Source: Jeotgalibacillus soli (GTDB taxonomy: Bacteria; Bacillota; Bacilli; Bacillales; Jeotgalibacillaceae). Taken from it: DNA of 64,000 nt. Position numbers and translations under genes: made by a program. Below are positions 9,165 through 18,455 of this stretch, piece by piece. The notes beneath the pieces were generated by a model that worked only from the letters and a program-made list of their open reading frames with translations, ran no database searches and was not told the origin of the DNA. Positions within the stretch are counted from its first letter, which is position 1; the number at the start of each line of letters is the position of its first letter. Location: the NCBI RefSeq assembly GCF_000829435.1, contig NZ_JXRP01000009.1, forward strand, positions 620,001 to 684,000. Reading direction: 5' to 3'.

Positions 9165-10535
9165 ATGTATAATATTGCGGTAGCAGGAACAGGCTATGTC
9201 GGCTTGGTGGCAGGCGTATGTTTTGCCGAAGTTGGCCATCAAGTGACTTGTGTTGATATTGATGAAAAAAAAGTGAGCCTCATGAAGTCTGGTGTATCAC
9301 CAATCTATGAAGCTGATTTAGAAGAATTGATGCAGAAGAATTATGTTGCTGGGAAAATTGATTATACAACAGATTACAAATCAGCCTATAAGGATGCAGA
9401 TGCAATTTTTATCGGTGTAGGTACTCCAGAACAAACGGATGGCTCTGCCAATCTTTCATATATTGCAACCGTTGCAAGGCAAATTTCAGAAACGATAGAA
9501 AAGGATTGTTTGGTCGTTGTAAAATCTACAGTCCCAGTCGGAACAAATGACAAAGTTGAGCAGTTTATTCATGACTTTTTAGTAAATGATGTGAAAGTAG
9601 AAGTAGCCTCGAACCCGGAATTCTTGGCACAAGGTTCTGCCGTACACGATACCCTGCATGCGGAAAGGATTATTATTGGAACAGAAAGTAAGTGGGCAGA
9701 AGAATTGCTTATGAATATTTATGATCCTTTTAACTTGCCTATCGTTTCAGTAAATAGAAGATCCGCAGAAATGACTAAGTATGCATCGAATGACTTTCTT
9801 GCCCTTAAAATTTCTTACATGAATGATATTGCAAATCTTTGTGAACTTGTCGGTGCTGACGTTCAGGAAGTGGCAAAAGGGATGAGCTTTGATGAGCGCA
9901 TTGGAAGCAAGTTTTTAAATGCAGGGATTGGTTTTGGCGGTTCTTGTTTTCCTAAGGATACAAAAGCACTGGATTATATTGCAAGACAGAACGGTTATGA
10001 GTTAAGAACAGTGAAAGCTGCCATTGATGTGAACAAAGATCAAAAGACTTTATTGTATAAAAAGGCTAGTAAAAGACTCATTACTTTTAACGGTCTTAAG
10101 GTAGCGGTACTGGGATTGACATTTAAACCTGGCACAGATGATTTAAGAGAAGCAGCATCTCTTGAAAATGTTCCTTTACTATTGGAGCATGGTGCAAATA
10201 TTTATGCTTATGACCCTGCTGGTACAGAAAATTTTGCTAAAGTACATCCAGAAGGTAAGGATAGCAAAGGAAGTATAACGTATGTTTCAAATGTTGAGCA
10301 GGCTTTAAATGGTGCCAATGTATGCTTTATTTTTACTGAATGGGGAGAAATCAAAGCAACAAACCCTGAAATCTTTAAGGAGTTAATGAGAACGCCTTTA
10401 GTATATGATGGAAGAAATATTTACAGAGTTGAAGATATGCAAAAAGCAGGAGTGGAGTACCACTCGATCGGAAGGAAACCTGCAATTAGATCAGTTGTTA
10501 AGGAGTCGAGGAACCTTGAATTATACAACTCTTGA
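9165..10535 (+). CDS. ugd: UDP-glucose 6-dehydrogenase
   Basis: The 456-residue enzyme oxidises UDP-glucose to UDP-glucuronate with two NAD+. It shows the N-terminal NAD-binding loop MYNIAVAGTGYVGLVAG, the substrate motif KSTVPVGTND, NPEFLAQGSA, and the catalytic cysteine in GFGGSCFPKDTKA near residue 260. An earlier in-frame ATG at 9159 is only about 2 bases from AAAGGAAG (9149-9156); the ATG at 9165 has 8-base spacing and is preferred. The next gene overlaps by 20 bases, so UDP-glucuronate production is coupled to its epimerisation. B. subtilis TuaD is the closest named relative that comes to mind. Confidence 0.93.
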   Translation: MYNIAVAGTGYVGLVAGVCFAEVGHQVTCVDIDEKKVSLMKSGVSPIYEADLEELMQKNYVAGKIDYTTDYKSAYKDADAIFIGVGTPEQTDGSANLSYIATVARQISETIEKDCLVVVKSTVPVGTNDKVEQFIHDFLVNDVKVEVASNPEFLAQGSAVHDTLHAERIIIGTESKWAEELLMNIYDPFNLPIVSVNRRSAEMTKYASNDFLALKISYMNDIANLCELVGADVQEVAKGMSFDERIGSKFLNAGIGFGGSCFPKDTKALDYIARQNGYELRTVKAAIDVNKDQKTLLYKKASKRLITFNGLKVAVLGLTFKPGTDDLREAASLENVPLLLEHGANIYAYDPAGTENFAKVHPEGKDSKGSITYVSNVEQALNGANVCFIFTEWGEIKATNPEIFKELMRTPLVYDGRNIYRVEDMQKAGVEYHSIGRKPAIRSVVKESRNLELYNS

Positions 10536-11541
10536 TCCTAGTAAAACATACTTAATCACCGGAGCAGTTGGTTTTATTGGATTCTACTTATCTAAAAAAT
10601 TATTAGAGCAAGGCTGCACAGTGGTAGGTATAGATAATGTCAATGATTACTATGATGTGAATCTTAAATACACACGTTTAAATCAACTAGAACACTTTGA
10701 AAAGTTTATTTTTATTAAAGGGGATATATCAGACAAGGACATAGTCATTAAGACCTTTAAAGAGTGGAAGCCCAATATTGTTGTGAATCTAGCAGCTCAA
10801 GCTGGTGTACGTTATTCAATAGAGAACCCAGATGTCTATATTCAAAGTAATATCATTGGTTTTTACAATATACTTGAAGCGTGTAGATATCATCTAGTAG
10901 ATCATCTTGTGTATGCATCATCTAGTTCTGTTTATGGAGCAAATAAAAAAGTTCCTTTTGAGGAAACAGATTTTGTAGATAACCCTGTGTCGCTATATGC
11001 ATCTACTAAGAAGTCAAATGAATTAATGGCACATACGTATAGCCACCTTTATAATATTCCAGCTACGGGGCTTCGATTCTTCACTGTTTATGGTCCTATG
11101 GGGCGACCGGATATGGCTTACTTTGGGTTCACGGACAAATATTTTGCTGGTGAGCCAATTAAAATATTCAATAACGGAGACTTTAAAAATGATCTTTATC
11201 GGGACTTTACTTATATAGATGATATTGTTGAAGGAATCGAGCGTTTATTAAGTAATCCACCTAAAGGTGAAGTTAAAAATAATATCTATAACATTGGAAA
11301 TAATAGTCCGGAAAAGTTAATGGTATTCATTGAAACACTTGAAAAAGCATTGAGTAATGCATTAGATAAAGAAGTATTGTTTGAGAAAATATTTGAACCA
11401 ATTAAAGCTGGTGATGTCCCAGCTACTTATGCTTCAACAGATTTGTTACAAAAAGCTGTTGATTTCAAACCAGAGACTTCGATAGAAAAAGGATTGCAGA
11501 AGTTTGCGGATTGGTATGTGGACTATTATGGGCAGAAGTAA
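10516..11541 (+). CDS. UDP-glucuronate 4-epimerase-like SDR
   Basis: I place the start at TTG 10516, because AAGGAG lies at 10499-10504; this removes a long out-of-frame extension into ugd. The 341-residue protein has GAVGFIGFYLSKKLLEQG (the family usually has GAAGFIG), SSSSVYGANKKVPF, and the catalytic YASTK. RPDMAYFGFTDKYFAGEPI is typical of UDP-glucuronate 4-epimerases (CapI/LpsL type). It would convert UDP-glucuronate to UDP-galacturonate, which fits directly after ugd. A related epimerase specificity cannot be excluded. Confidence 0.85.
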   Translation: MNYTTLDPSKTYLITGAVGFIGFYLSKKLLEQGCTVVGIDNVNDYYDVNLKYTRLNQLEHFEKFIFIKGDISDKDIVIKTFKEWKPNIVVNLAAQAGVRYSIENPDVYIQSNIIGFYNILEACRYHLVDHLVYASSSSVYGANKKVPFEETDFVDNPVSLYASTKKSNELMAHTYSHLYNIPATGLRFFTVYGPMGRPDMAYFGFTDKYFAGEPIKIFNNGDFKNDLYRDFTYIDDIVEGIERLLSNPPKGEVKNNIYNIGNNSPEKLMVFIETLEKALSNALDKEVLFEKIFEPIKAGDVPATYASTDLLQKAVDFKPETSIEKGLQKFADWYVDYYGQK

Positions 11542-11564
11542 CTCATAGGAGCGGAGATATAACT

Positions 11565-12569
11565 ATGAATATTTTAGTAACAGGAGGCGCCGGATATATA
11601 GGTTCACATACATGTATTGCATTATTGGAAGCAGGGCATTCAGTTATAATTGCCGATAACCTTTGTAATAGCAGGCGTGAGACCATCGAGAAAATTATAG
11701 AAATTACGGATAAAGAAGTAACTTTTTTTGAGATTGATGTAACGGATGAACAAGCTGTTGATGTTATTTTTAATAATAATAAAATAGATGGTGTTATTCA
11801 TTTTGCTGGATTGAAGGCAGTAGGAGAATCAGTAGACATACCATTAACTTATTATTATAACAATATTGTTAGTACTATGGTTCTTGCAAAAGCTTGTCAG
11901 AAATATGATGTGAATCAGTTTGTCTTTAGTTCATCAGCCACAGTATATGGAGAAAATAAAGTGCCATTTATTGAAACAATGGATCTTTTACCAACAACGA
12001 ATCCCTATGGTGAAACAAAAGCTATGAGTGAAAGGATTCTTACTGATTTAGCTAAAGCAAATCCAGAATTTTCAGTTGCTCTTCTAAGATATTTTAATCC
12101 AGTCGGAGCCCATGAAAGTGGCTTGATTGGTGAAGCCCCTAATGGTTTACCCAATAACCTTATGCCTTATGTTACTCAGGTTGCTAAAGGAAGACTGAAG
12201 AAACTTCACGTTTTTGGAAACGACTATCCAACATTAGATGGTACCGGTATAAGAGACTATATTCATGTCTTAGATCTAGCAGAGGGGCATGTTGCAGCGT
12301 TAGATAATCTCAAGGAAGGTGCTCATGTTTATAACTTAGGAACTGGAAAAGGCACTAGTGTCCTTGAGTTAGTAAAAGCATTTGAAGATTCTAATGGTAT
12401 TGATATTCCTTATGAAATAGTAGATCGTAGACCTGGAGATATTGCTTCTTGTTATGCGGACGCTTCAAAAGCTAAGAGAGAACTTGGTTGGACTGCTAAA
12501 CGAGACGTTATTACAATGTGTAGAGATGCTTGGCGATTTGAGAAAATTTATAAGGATTTAGATGAATGA
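11565..12569 (+). CDS. galE: UDP-glucose 4-epimerase
   Basis: The 334-residue protein starts MNILVTGGAGYIGSHTC, with the ATG at 11565 preceded by TAGGAGCGGAG; an upstream in-frame start inside the previous gene is not needed. It has SSSATVYGENKVPF, the catalytic NPYGETK (Tyr and Lys), ALLRYFNPVGAH and GTGIRDYIHVLDLA, the full GalE signature. It interconverts UDP-glucose and UDP-galactose with bound NAD. It is the last of three sugar-nucleotide genes, and the IS element begins about 60 bases later. Confidence 0.93.
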   Translation: MNILVTGGAGYIGSHTCIALLEAGHSVIIADNLCNSRRETIEKIIEITDKEVTFFEIDVTDEQAVDVIFNNNKIDGVIHFAGLKAVGESVDIPLTYYYNNIVSTMVLAKACQKYDVNQFVFSSSATVYGENKVPFIETMDLLPTTNPYGETKAMSERILTDLAKANPEFSVALLRYFNPVGAHESGLIGEAPNGLPNNLMPYVTQVAKGRLKKLHVFGNDYPTLDGTGIRDYIHVLDLAEGHVAALDNLKEGAHVYNLGTGKGTSVLELVKAFEDSNGIDIPYEIVDRRPGDIASCYADASKAKRELGWTAKRDVITMCRDAWRFEKIYKDLDE

Positions 12570-12634
12570 ATTTCATAATTTAAGTCCCTACGGGCTCAAG
12601 GCTTTTAAGCAATAAAAAAAAGGAATACCTCCCC

Positions 12635-14045
12635 AAAAGTTGAATTAGTTAAGTGACCAAACAAAACTACGGCTGGAGGAAGACTCCCTTATGACTATTA
12701 TACGACAAGGAAGCCTATTTATACGATCTAGAACTACCCATCGTTTGAGGCAGTTTTTTCAACGATTTACATTGATCCACTCTTAGCTATTGTGTCAAAA
12801 AAGCCCTTTACGGCGCGCCTGTTCAACTTAATTACGCAGCTATGATCTACTCACTTGTCGCCAGAGATCTTGAACGTATTCCGACGATAAAGGATCTGAT
12901 TAAACGACTCAAACATGACTATATGTTCCGTTTGAATTGTGGGTTCCTTCTTTCTGATGCGATTCCATCTGAAGCTTCTCACACGAGAATGCTTTCTAAA
13001 ATAGCGGAATCACCTGTTCTTGAACGTGTTCAAGAAACGCTCATCCTTCAAGCGATGACGGAAGGATTTATCACAGATGATACAGTTGCCATTGATGCGA
13101 CTCACATCGAAGCTCGAGATCAGGCCCCATCTAACGAAGAAAAGTCTAAGCCTGAACCCAAGAAGCGCGGCCGCAAATCAAAAGAAGAGAAGAAAAATGG
13201 CTTCAAGAACAAGCGGAACGAGAAGCGGCTCTCCCTATTTTCGAGAAAAGAATTGAAGCTCAACTTGATGCGTCTTTAGTCGAGTTACGATCCGCTGTTC
13301 CTCTTGACCCTAAGTGGGGCATCAAGGAAATAGTGTAGGAAAGAACGTTTTTGGTTTGTCTACAATGGACACTTCGCTGTCGGAACGAAAAGTCAGTACA
13401 TCCTTCAGTCGCTCTTTTCCTCTGGAAACCTGAATGATGGAAAAGCTGTAATACCTTTATTAAAAGGAATTCAAGACCGTCTTTCTAAACTGAAAATTTC
13501 TTATAGTACACTTGATGCAGGTTATGATTATCCGGCTATTTACCAACAGATTTACCGAATCGGAGCGCAATCTGTTATTGCTTACAACAAGAAAAATGAA
13601 TCAGAGCTAGAGGGATTTGATAAGCACTTTGCCCTAACTTGTGTCCGAGAACATTCGTATCGATACGATAGTTACGATGCGACGTACGAGACGTTAAAAT
13701 ATACGCGTCCAAAAGAGTGTAAAGACTGCCCATTAGCAGAAGACAAGCTATGCCAGAAGGTGTATAAAATGGAAATTACAACCGATTTGCGACGCTATAC
13801 AGCCCCAGCTCGTGAGTCAAAAGCATGGAAAAACATTTACAAGCAACGTAGTGCAATAGAACGCGTCATTGTTTATTTAAAAGAATTCTTTCAGCTAAAC
13901 AATGTGTGATATCGTACAGGAAAACGTGCAAAATTACATTTTGATTTGACGCATTTAGTTTATAACGCAGCGAAGCTTGCATGTGATCGTATAGCTAAAT
14001 CCATTGCCAACAAGGAGAACATTCAAGTAGCTTAATTCAATTTTT
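12635..14045. mobile_element. Decayed IS1182-type insertion sequence
   Basis: Imperfect terminal inverted repeats are visible: AAAAGTTGAATTA at 12635-12647 and its complement at 14033-14045, 12 of 13 matching. They enclose a transposase pseudogene of IS1182 type. Total length is about 1.4 kb, close to the usual size for such elements. I could not identify a target-site duplication with confidence. It separates the polysaccharide region from unrelated genes and may mark one edge of acquired DNA. Confidence 0.7.
12691..14034 (+). pseudogene. IS1182-family transposase, frameshifted
   Basis: The remains start at ATG 12691 (MTIIRQGSLF) behind GGAGGA and end at the TAA at 14032-14034. Reading across frames gives a nearly complete transposase: YAAMIYSLVARDLERIPTIK, the acidic DATHIEARDQAP stretch, KPEPKKRGRKSKEE, then LDAGYDYPAIYQQIY and QRSAIERVIVYLKEFFQL. 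Damage includes a frameshift near 12745-12800, another near 13195 and two near 13322-13350. There is also an in-frame TGA at 13907-13909 where Arg would be expected. It cannot make an active transposase. Confidence 0.85.
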
Positions 14046-14053
14046 AAAAACGC

Positions 14054-14627
14054 TAAAAGCAAGATCAAATTTTTGTAACATTAAAAAATGCCATCTTATA
14101 CAGCCGTTATTCTTTTGAAGACGTTAATCAATCTTCTTCCTGTAACATTAATCGGCCGCAGCATCTAACGAATTGAATACAGGAATAATGGGTAATCGAG
14201 GAGCTTGATCTAAGAAGCTTCAATTGAATTCCAAGCTTTTTATCTCCGGCTGCAGCGACGAAGTTTAAGATATACTCATTGACAGCGCTGGGGCGAGTGT
14301 GGAGATTGGGCTGAATTTGGTGAATGGTAAGAGAATCAAAAGTTGAATACCCACTGAGCTAATGTGTTGGCTTTGTGGGTGTGTTTTTAAAATATCAAAC
14401 TTATGTTCTGTTATTTGTTGAGAAGTGTTAAAAATCGGAATTTAACCCTGCATTATGGGCAGGTTTATTAGGTCAATATATAATGCAATTACTTAACCGT
14501 TCATAATGAGAAATTTCATTTCGAAATAAGGGTAAATCAAATCGTTGTTGAAGGAAACTTATTTTGTAGGTATAGGTAATCGTTTGATATGAATGAATGA
14601 TAATTAATCGAAAGAGGCTATTTTATT
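14054..14627. other. Intergenic region with a possible minus-strand gene remnant
   Basis: No complete gene is visible. On the minus strand about 14131-14348 stays open for roughly 70 codons, and its first part reads like coding sequence (QPNLHTRPSAVNEYILNFVA), but it has no start or ribosome site and I do not recognise it. An inverted repeat ACCCAC (14349-14354) with GTGGGT (14375-14380), followed by a short T run, could be a weak terminator. The rest is AT-rich upstream sequence for the next gene. Confidence 0.35.
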
Positions 14628-15008
14628 ATGTTCCAACAGCTCCACCACATAGCAATCATCTGCACTAACTACGAACACTCAAAGCACTTCTATACAAACA
14701 TATTAGGCTTTACAGTCATAAACGAAGTATACAGAAAAGATCGAGATTCATATAAACTCGACCTGCAAGGTGAAGGCTTTCAACTAGAACTATTCTCTTT
14801 CCCGCAGCCACCTAAACGTGTATCCCGGCCTGAAGCGGCTGGCCTGCGTCATCTTGCTTTTCAGGTAGAGAATGTTGATCAAGTGATTGAGTATTTAACC
14901 TCCTTTTCGATTATGGTAGAGGATGTAAGAATCGATCCATTTACCGGGAAGCGATTTACTTTCTTTTCTGATCCAGATGGACTTCCAATCGAGGTGGTTG
15001 AGCGTTGA
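14628..15008 (+). CDS. VOC (glyoxalase/dioxygenase superfamily) protein, YaeR-like
   Basis: The 126-residue single-domain protein begins MFQQLHHIAIICTNYEHSKH. It has the YaeR/GloA2-type blocks ELFSFPQPPKRVSRPEA, LRHLAFQVENVDQVIE and RFTFFSDPDGLPIEVVE. The histidines near positions 7 and 75 and the terminal Glu are candidate metal ligands. Members bind a divalent metal; the physiological substrate is not established. The ATG has GAAAGAGG about 10 bases upstream. Its stop overlaps the TTG start of the VanZ-like gene, so the two are co-transcribed. Confidence 0.85.
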   Translation: MFQQLHHIAIICTNYEHSKHFYTNILGFTVINEVYRKDRDSYKLDLQGEGFQLELFSFPQPPKRVSRPEAAGLRHLAFQVENVDQVIEYLTSFSIMVEDVRIDPFTGKRFTFFSDPDGLPIEVVER

Positions 15009-15535
15009 GACATACACGAGTAAACAAGCATCGCCGCGGTGTTACGTTAGGCGGTATTTTAATAAGATTGGTCCCATTTCTACTATTTTGCGCAGCGGTT
15101 CTTTATTCTTCTTCTCAAACATACGAACAGCAGACCGTTGTTCCATTGCTTGATCGACTATTATCGAGAGAATATTTCCGTGAATACCTTACATGGATTA
15201 ACTTCACCTATGGAGGGGGACCCGTTAGTATAGCTACTCATGGCTATGCTGGGTTCATTGAGTTCTTTATACGAAAGCTTGCCCATGTGACGATTTTCTT
15301 CTTGATCGGTTTATTTTTAATCAGCTTTTTGAATTACATATTAAACAATCTATTTCGAGCAGCCATCACCACATTTTTCTTTGTTGTTTTATTCGCAGTA
15401 ATGGATGAGTTTCATCAGCATCTCACAGGAGGGCGCACACCGCTCGTGCAGGATGTCATTTTGGACACGATTGGTGGCTTGATTGCGATTATCGGGTATA
15501 GTGTATATCGAAAGTGGCGTTTAAGAAGAAGGTAA
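15005..15535 (+). CDS. VanZ-like membrane protein
   Basis: The 176-residue protein has four predicted membrane segments and the VanZ-family signature: RKLAHVTIFFLIGLFL in the second segment, MDEFHQHLTGGRTPLVQDVI near residue 138, and LDTIGGLIAIIG at the end. VanZ-like proteins are linked to low-level teicoplanin resistance in enterococci, but most are of unknown role. The start is TTG overlapping the upstream stop (TTGA). A strong terminator follows at 15571-15608. Confidence 0.85.
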   Translation: MRHTRVNKHRRGVTLGGILIRLVPFLLFCAAVLYSSSQTYEQQTVVPLLDRLLSREYFREYLTWINFTYGGGPVSIATHGYAGFIEFFIRKLAHVTIFFLIGLFLISFLNYILNNLFRAAITTFFFVVLFAVMDEFHQHLTGGRTPLVQDVILDTIGGLIAIIGYSVYRKWRLRRR

Positions 15536-15570
15536 TTGATTTCTGGCAACAGTTATACATTAGGACACTA

Positions 15571-15608
15571 AGAGCAGAGAATAAGTTTCAGTGTTCTCTG
15601 CTCTTTTA
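15571..15608 (+). terminator. Rho-independent terminator after the VOC-VanZ pair
   Basis: An 11-bp perfect stem, AGAGCAGAGAA (15571-15581) with TTCTCTGCTCT (15594-15604), is followed by TTTT. The following 300 bases up to 15919 are AT-rich and hold no gene. Confidence 0.85.
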
Positions 15609-15919
15609 ATGAACAAAATGAAAAAGCCCCTAAATAAACGCTTCCATTCTATCCAATAAAAATCAAATCTCCTTTTAGCAGAAAATTTATTCTACCCTCA
15701 TAAATAAATATAACTACAACCCTTTCTGACTATAATTATATGGCTAATATTTGAAATATAAGGTATTATTTAGTTGTAAGTTATTGAGATAAAGTGTGAT
15801 GAAAACAACCTTTTAACCTAGGAATATATATTTCATATGAATACATAGATTATTTGCATTTCAAATGATATAAACCGGCATAATCCATGACTATGATCAG
15901 GTTTAAGAAGGAGAAGAGT

Positions 15920-18229
15920 ATGAAGAGAATGCTAGTGGTACTGGTCATTTTGTTTTTGGGGAGCTCTCAGCTTTTACCGAATGGTTTAACCCAGGCGGAG
16001 GAAAATAGTGTTTCTGTACCTGAAGCAGCTGAAACAGACCGGGTAATTGTGAAGTTGAAGGATGATGCCCTCAATACGTTAAAGAATGCGGAGACGATTA
16101 CGACGCTATCAGAAGACGGTAAGAGTAATGAGCTTTTAACGGTAGAGGTGCCAGAGGGCAAGAGTATTGAAGGCTTTATGAAGGAGTTAGAAGAGAAACC
16201 GAATGTAGAAAGCGTGGAGCCCGATCATATTTATCAGCTGATGTACACACCAAATGATCCTGATTTTACGCTGTATCAAACGCATCACAGAAGTATTGAA
16301 ACGGCACGCGCGTGGAATAAATCAACGGGTTCCGCTGGGGTGACAGTAGCCGTGATTGATGACGGAATTGATTTAACTCATCAAGATCTGGCGGATCGAA
16401 TTGTAGCACCTTTCAATATGGTGACGGGCAGTCAATATGATTTATGGCCGGGAGAACACGGCACCCATGTAGCTGGAATTATTGCAGCCTCAATGGATAA
16501 CTTGACCGGGGGAGCTGGTGTAGCACCTAATGCCAATATTATGCCGATCGATGTATTTAACGGATACGATGGTGCTTATCTTTCAGATGTAATCGATGCT
16601 ATTTATTATGCTGTCGATTCAGGTGCTGACATTATTAATATGAGCTTGGGAGGATATGAATACAGCAGTAATGAAAATGATGCGATTCAGTATGCTCATC
16701 AACGTGGTGTTCTTGTGGTTGCAGCTGCCGGGAATGATAACGTAAATTATCCATCCTACCCAGCGTCATACAATAACGTCATTTCAGTTGCTTCCACCAC
16801 TGCATCAGATGGACGCTCCTATTTCTCTAATTTCGGGCCCTATGTGGACATAGCGGCACCAGGCTCTTCTGTTTATTCAACGCTTCCCTTTGATTGGTAC
16901 GGGGAAATGAGTGGTACGTCAATGGCATCTCCAGTGGTGGCTGGGGTAGCGGCACTTGTTTTAGCGAGTGAGCCGCAATTGACGAATACCCAGCTGGCAA
17001 CCCGATTGACGACCACTGCGGATGATCTTGGTGCAGCCGGCAGAGATGACTATTATGGACATGGACGTGTGAATGCTAAGAAAGCATTGAATATAAAAGA
17101 TTTGCCAGTGCCAGCCGTGTCAGAGGTTTTTGATAACGATGGGGTAATAAGTGGAACTGTCTCTAGTAATTTAGCGAATGCAACCATTCGAATCAGTGAT
17201 GAATGGGGGCCGTTAGCAGAAGGAACCGCTGCTGGTACTGCATTCTCTGTTCCGATTCCAGTTCAGCCGGAGGGTACAAAGATTTTTGTATCTGTAATCG
17301 ATGGGTTGGGAAATAGCAGTGTCGAGAAAAAGATCACGGTGCTGTCCTTCAGCAACCCTGTCAGAACGGACCGTATTTTTGGTGCAGACCGTTACTCGAC
17401 GGCTGTGGAGCTGTCTAAAACAGAATGGGTTGCGGCTCATACCGTTGTATTGGCAAGAGGCAGTGAATTCCCGGATGCATTAGCCGGAGCCCCTCTTGCC
17501 TATAAAGAAAAAGCGCCTATTTTATTAACGCGTGAAGGTGCCTTAAGCGCTCAAACAAGAGATGAAATCCTTCGATTAGGAGCAACAAAGGTTATTCTGC
17601 TGGGCGGCCCAGGTGCCATCTCGGAAAATGTCAGAGCGGAATTAGAATGGATGGACATAGAGGTTGAGCGTATTGGAGGAGCCGACCGTTATGAAACGGC
17701 CGCTTTAATTGCCAAAAAGTTAAACTCTTCAAAGGCATTCATTGCATTTGGCGGTAATTTCCCGGATGCTCTTGCGGTTGCGCCATATGCAGCGAAAAAC
17801 GGCATTCCGATTTTGTTGACGCGTTCAACCGCCCTTCCGTCCTATACAACAGCTGCACTGAATGGCAAAACGAGCACCATCGTCGTTGGAAGTACAGGTG
17901 TAGTGAACAACTCGGTGTTTAACCGTCTTCCAAACCCGGTTCGATACGGGGGAGCGACTCGTTATGATACAGCAAAAGCAATCGCTGAAAACTTAAGTGC
18001 AGGGACGGACACTGCGTTAATTGCAACTGGAGAAAACTTCCCGGATGCACTGGCAGGCTCGGTCATTGCCGCAAGAAATAACGGAACGATGCTGCTCGTC
18101 CAAAATACCGTCATGCCAGCGCAAACGAAAAGCTTGATTACGCGCTATAAAGGATTCACTGTGATCGGTGGAGAAGGACTAATTGGGAACGGGATTCGTC
18201 AACAGCTGGAGGACGTCTTAAAGCCTTAA
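15920..18229 (+). CDS. Secreted subtilisin-like (S8) protease with three CWB2 cell-wall-binding repeats
   Basis: The start at ATG 15920 is chosen because AAGGAG sits at 15908-15913; an in-frame ATG 11 codons earlier lacks this. The 769-residue product has a signal peptide (MKRMLVVLVILFLGSSQ) and an I9-like propeptide. The S8 triad is Asp in VAVIDDGIDLTH (about 146), His in HGTHVAGI (about 180) and Ser in GTSMASPVV (about 334). After a short linker domain, three CWB2 repeats begin with FGADRYSTA, GGADRYETA and GGATRYDTA. CWB2 modules bind secondary cell-wall polymers, so the protease should stay on the cell surface. Terminators lie on both sides, so it is monocistronic. Confidence 0.93.
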   Translation: MKRMLVVLVILFLGSSQLLPNGLTQAEENSVSVPEAAETDRVIVKLKDDALNTLKNAETITTLSEDGKSNELLTVEVPEGKSIEGFMKELEEKPNVESVEPDHIYQLMYTPNDPDFTLYQTHHRSIETARAWNKSTGSAGVTVAVIDDGIDLTHQDLADRIVAPFNMVTGSQYDLWPGEHGTHVAGIIAASMDNLTGGAGVAPNANIMPIDVFNGYDGAYLSDVIDAIYYAVDSGADIINMSLGGYEYSSNENDAIQYAHQRGVLVVAAAGNDNVNYPSYPASYNNVISVASTTASDGRSYFSNFGPYVDIAAPGSSVYSTLPFDWYGEMSGTSMASPVVAGVAALVLASEPQLTNTQLATRLTTTADDLGAAGRDDYYGHGRVNAKKALNIKDLPVPAVSEVFDNDGVISGTVSSNLANATIRISDEWGPLAEGTAAGTAFSVPIPVQPEGTKIFVSVIDGLGNSSVEKKITVLSFSNPVRTDRIFGADRYSTAVELSKTEWVAAHTVVLARGSEFPDALAGAPLAYKEKAPILLTREGALSAQTRDEILRLGATKVILLGGPGAISENVRAELEWMDIEVERIGGADRYETAALIAKKLNSSKAFIAFGGNFPDALAVAPYAAKNGIPILLTRSTALPSYTTAALNGKTSTIVVGSTGVVNNSVFNRLPNPVRYGGATRYDTAKAIAENLSAGTDTALIATGENFPDALAGSVIAARNNGTMLLVQNTVMPAQTKSLITRYKGFTVIGGEGLIGNGIRQQLEDVLKP

Positions 18230-18312
18230 CAGTTTCAATATCCAGTTTTCAGTCTGTGAAAATACGAATCTAGTAGCACATAAAATCAGTAAATCATACG
18301 AATACAAGCTGA

Positions 18313-18348
18313 AGGTATCACCTGTTTTAACCAGGTGATGCCTTTTTT
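18313..18348 (+). terminator. Terminator after the subtilase gene
   Basis: The stem AGGTATCACCTG (18313-18324) pairs with CAGGTGATGCCT (18332-18343) around a 7-base loop, followed by TTTTTT. Confidence 0.88.
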
Positions 18349-18455
18349 ATGTTTTCCCCCTATAAATGTTAGCTTTATGGATTAATACAGAATTAATGTA
18401 AAAATGTAAATTTTATGTTAAAATTGTTTAGTCAGTGTAAATGGGGGAGAAATCA

